From: Paenibacillus polymyxa
GTDB taxonomy: Bacteria > Bacillota > Bacilli > Paenibacillales > Paenibacillaceae
DNA length: 64,000 bases
Direction: 5' to 3'
Assembly: GCF_001719045.1 (NCBI RefSeq)
Contig: NZ_CP015423.1
Coordinates: 992,001-1,056,000, forward strand
Part shown: positions 62,780 to 64,000 of the stretch, one piece after another
How the letters are laid out: each line of letters begins with the position of its first letter
Numbering within the stretch: the stretch's first letter is position 1
Notes under the pieces: generated by a model
Told to the model about the DNA's origin: nothing
Seen by the model: only the letters and a program-made list of their open reading frames with translations
The model's database searches: none
Translations under genes and position numbers: made by a program

Positions 62780-64000
62780 TTAATCTTCGTATTTATCTTC
62801 TATTTCGCCAAAGTATCGACCTTTTGACCGATCTGCATATTCATTGGAAGATCTGCTGATTTGTCTGAATTTCCCTGGGGTCACTTGTTTGTGCTTGCGG
62901 AATACCCGGATAAAGCTGTTCTCATTTCGGTATCCGACCTGTTCTGCAATTTCACCGATTTTCAAATGGGTTTCACATAGTAATGTGCATGCCTTTTTTA
63001 CGCGTAGTCCAGTCAAATAATCGTAAACGGTGGTCCCCGTTTCTTCCTTGAACATGCTACTCACCGAGGACACGCTCATGTGAACATGATCCGCAATTTC
63101 CTGAAGCCCGATGTTCAAATGTAAATGATGCTCCATATACTCGATCATCTCTTGTACACGCACAAAATCTTTGGACTGGATGCGTCCATTCCATTTTTCT
63201 TCAATATCAGTCAACATAATGACCAGCAATACCTCCATGTCATGAAGGTCTAGCGTCAGAATCTGATTCCAGTGGTAATCAGCAAGCTGATCCGGCGGCG
63301 TCACACTCTGAGTGGCACACCATTTTAGCAAATCTTCCAGCAATTCATGAACAAACAAGTAGACCTGGGCTGGGGATGTTCTGTGAAGTCGAAGTTCTTC
63401 TACCCAGTGGCTGATTAGCTTTACACTTGCACCAGGTTCCTGTGACTCCAGGGCACGAATCATTTCCACACGCCGATTGTCCAGCAATGTTGAATCCTGA
63501 ATCTGCTCCTTTGACTGTTCATCCACCGTATTATCCTTTTTCACACTTATACTGCTGTCTATATTCGTATATGAACGTCCATACCCCTCATACAAACGCA
63601 AATTAAGGGCCTCTTTTCCTTTTATAAAAGACGCCCGTGCCTCTCGAATATCCGCGACCATATGACCAATCCCTATAGAAATAGTCAAAGGAAGATACTC
63701 ACCGACAACCTGAATCAGCCTATCCACGTTTTTGTGAAGCAAAATGCTCTCTTGGAGGTCAGTCTCTGTACCAACTTCATTCGAACTCTCGCTGAACTGT
63801 AACAGCACAATAAAACCACTTTCCTCCTCCGGCGAGCATACTACTTTCCAGTGAGGTTCGAGCATCTCTAGCAAAATATTGTTCAGCGCATACTTGAGCA
63901 GCATTTTATCTTCTTCTGGAAAGCTTGCGGCCCACGCAGAATACCGGTCAATGGACACGATCATGACAAACAAAGAATGGCCGTCCCAATCGGAAAAATA
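62780..64000 (-). CDS. AraC-type response regulator (YesN-like), N-terminus beyond the window
   Basis: The visible 406 residues run off the window end; the frame is open at base 64000 (YFSDWDGHSLFVMIVSIDRY, partly). The middle is a GGDEF-like or linker region common in YesN proteins, and the last 100 residues hold an AraC double HTH (EIADHVHMSVSSVSSMFKEE and IAEQVGYRNENSFIRVFRKH). A CheY-like receiver domain is expected outside the window. It lies just ahead of the TctC-like and KdgT genes and probably controls them, with a histidine kinase outside. Confidence 0.85.
   Translation of the reverse strand, partial: YFSDWDGHSLFVMIVSIDRYSAWAASFPEEDKMLLKYALNNILLEMLEPHWKVVCSPEEESGFIVLLQFSESSNEVGTETDLQESILLHKNVDRLIQVVGEYLPLTISIGIGHMVADIREARASFIKGKEALNLRLYEGYGRSYTNIDSSISVKKDNTVDEQSKEQIQDSTLLDNRRVEMIRALESQEPGASVKLISHWVEELRLHRTSPAQVYLFVHELLEDLLKWCATQSVTPPDQLADYHWNQILTLDLHDMEVLLVIMLTDIEEKWNGRIQSKDFVRVQEMIEYMEHHLHLNIGLQEIADHVHMSVSSVSSMFKEETGTTVYDYLTGLRVKKACTLLCETHLKIGEIAEQVGYRNENSFIRVFRKHKQVTPGKFRQISRSSNEYADRSKGRYFGEIEDKYED

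Overview
The window looks like a chromosome segment of a Paenibacillus, most likely of the P. polymyxa group. This rests on gene content and order, not on a database search: an endospore former (spoVA trio, intact sigK), a Bacillales-type yqeG-yqeH-aroE-yqeI-nadD-yqeK-rsfS-yqeM block next to comER/comEA, a T-box leuS leader, S-layer (SLH) and fibronectin-type surface proteins, a bacterial expansin, and YesN/LplABC-type sugar uptake genes. No rRNA, tRNA, transposase, integrase or CRISPR array was seen.

Layout. 1-4.2 kb: 5' end of comEA, divergent comER, convergent leuS with its T-box leader. 4.3-11 kb: a tautomerase, then a leftward housekeeping operon (yqeG to yqeM) with cvfB inserted before yqeM. 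11-15.5 kb: a MoxR / DUF58 / transglutaminase operon. 15.7-17.6 kb: spoVAC-AD-AE. 17.8-20.8 kb: M42 peptidase, membrane hydrolase, secreted expansin. 21-30 kb: membrane AraC-type regulator facing an LplB-LplC-binding protein operon, a uronate-dehydrogenase-like enzyme, a DMT exporter, a YdcF protein. 30-34 kb: DUF523, a decayed piece of sigK, a TetR/hydrolase operon with a perfect operator, then intact sigK. 34-43 kb: surface and secreted proteins, including a 1527-residue SLH protein. 42.9-45 kb: a three-gene operon of a Thg1-like 3'-5' RNA polymerase, a polynucleotide-kinase-like P-loop protein and an unknown protein. 45-50 kb: small membrane protein, MpsC-family protein, divergent MarR/amidohydrolase pair, secreted beta-helix protein. 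50-60 kb: molybdenum and formate locus. 60-64 kb: small unknown protein, then a regulator, a TctC-like binding protein and a KdgT-like permease.

How the genes work together. modA/modB import molybdate, moaA/moaD/moaDE/moeB build the pterin cofactor, and fdhD prepares the formate dehydrogenase encoded divergently by fdhA with its DUF1641 partner. modC, moaC, moaB and moeA are not in the window. The divergent fdhA/moaA region is unusually rich: a Fur-box-like palindrome between two promoters, a possible 25-codon membrane-peptide gene with its own terminator, and a 22-bp perfect terminator hairpin in the fdhA leader.

The best candidate for an undescribed system is the Thg1-like/kinase/unknown operon at 42948-44981, which reads as an RNA 5'-end repair module. 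The second notable item is the partial, internally deleted copy of sigK about 2 kb from the intact gene.
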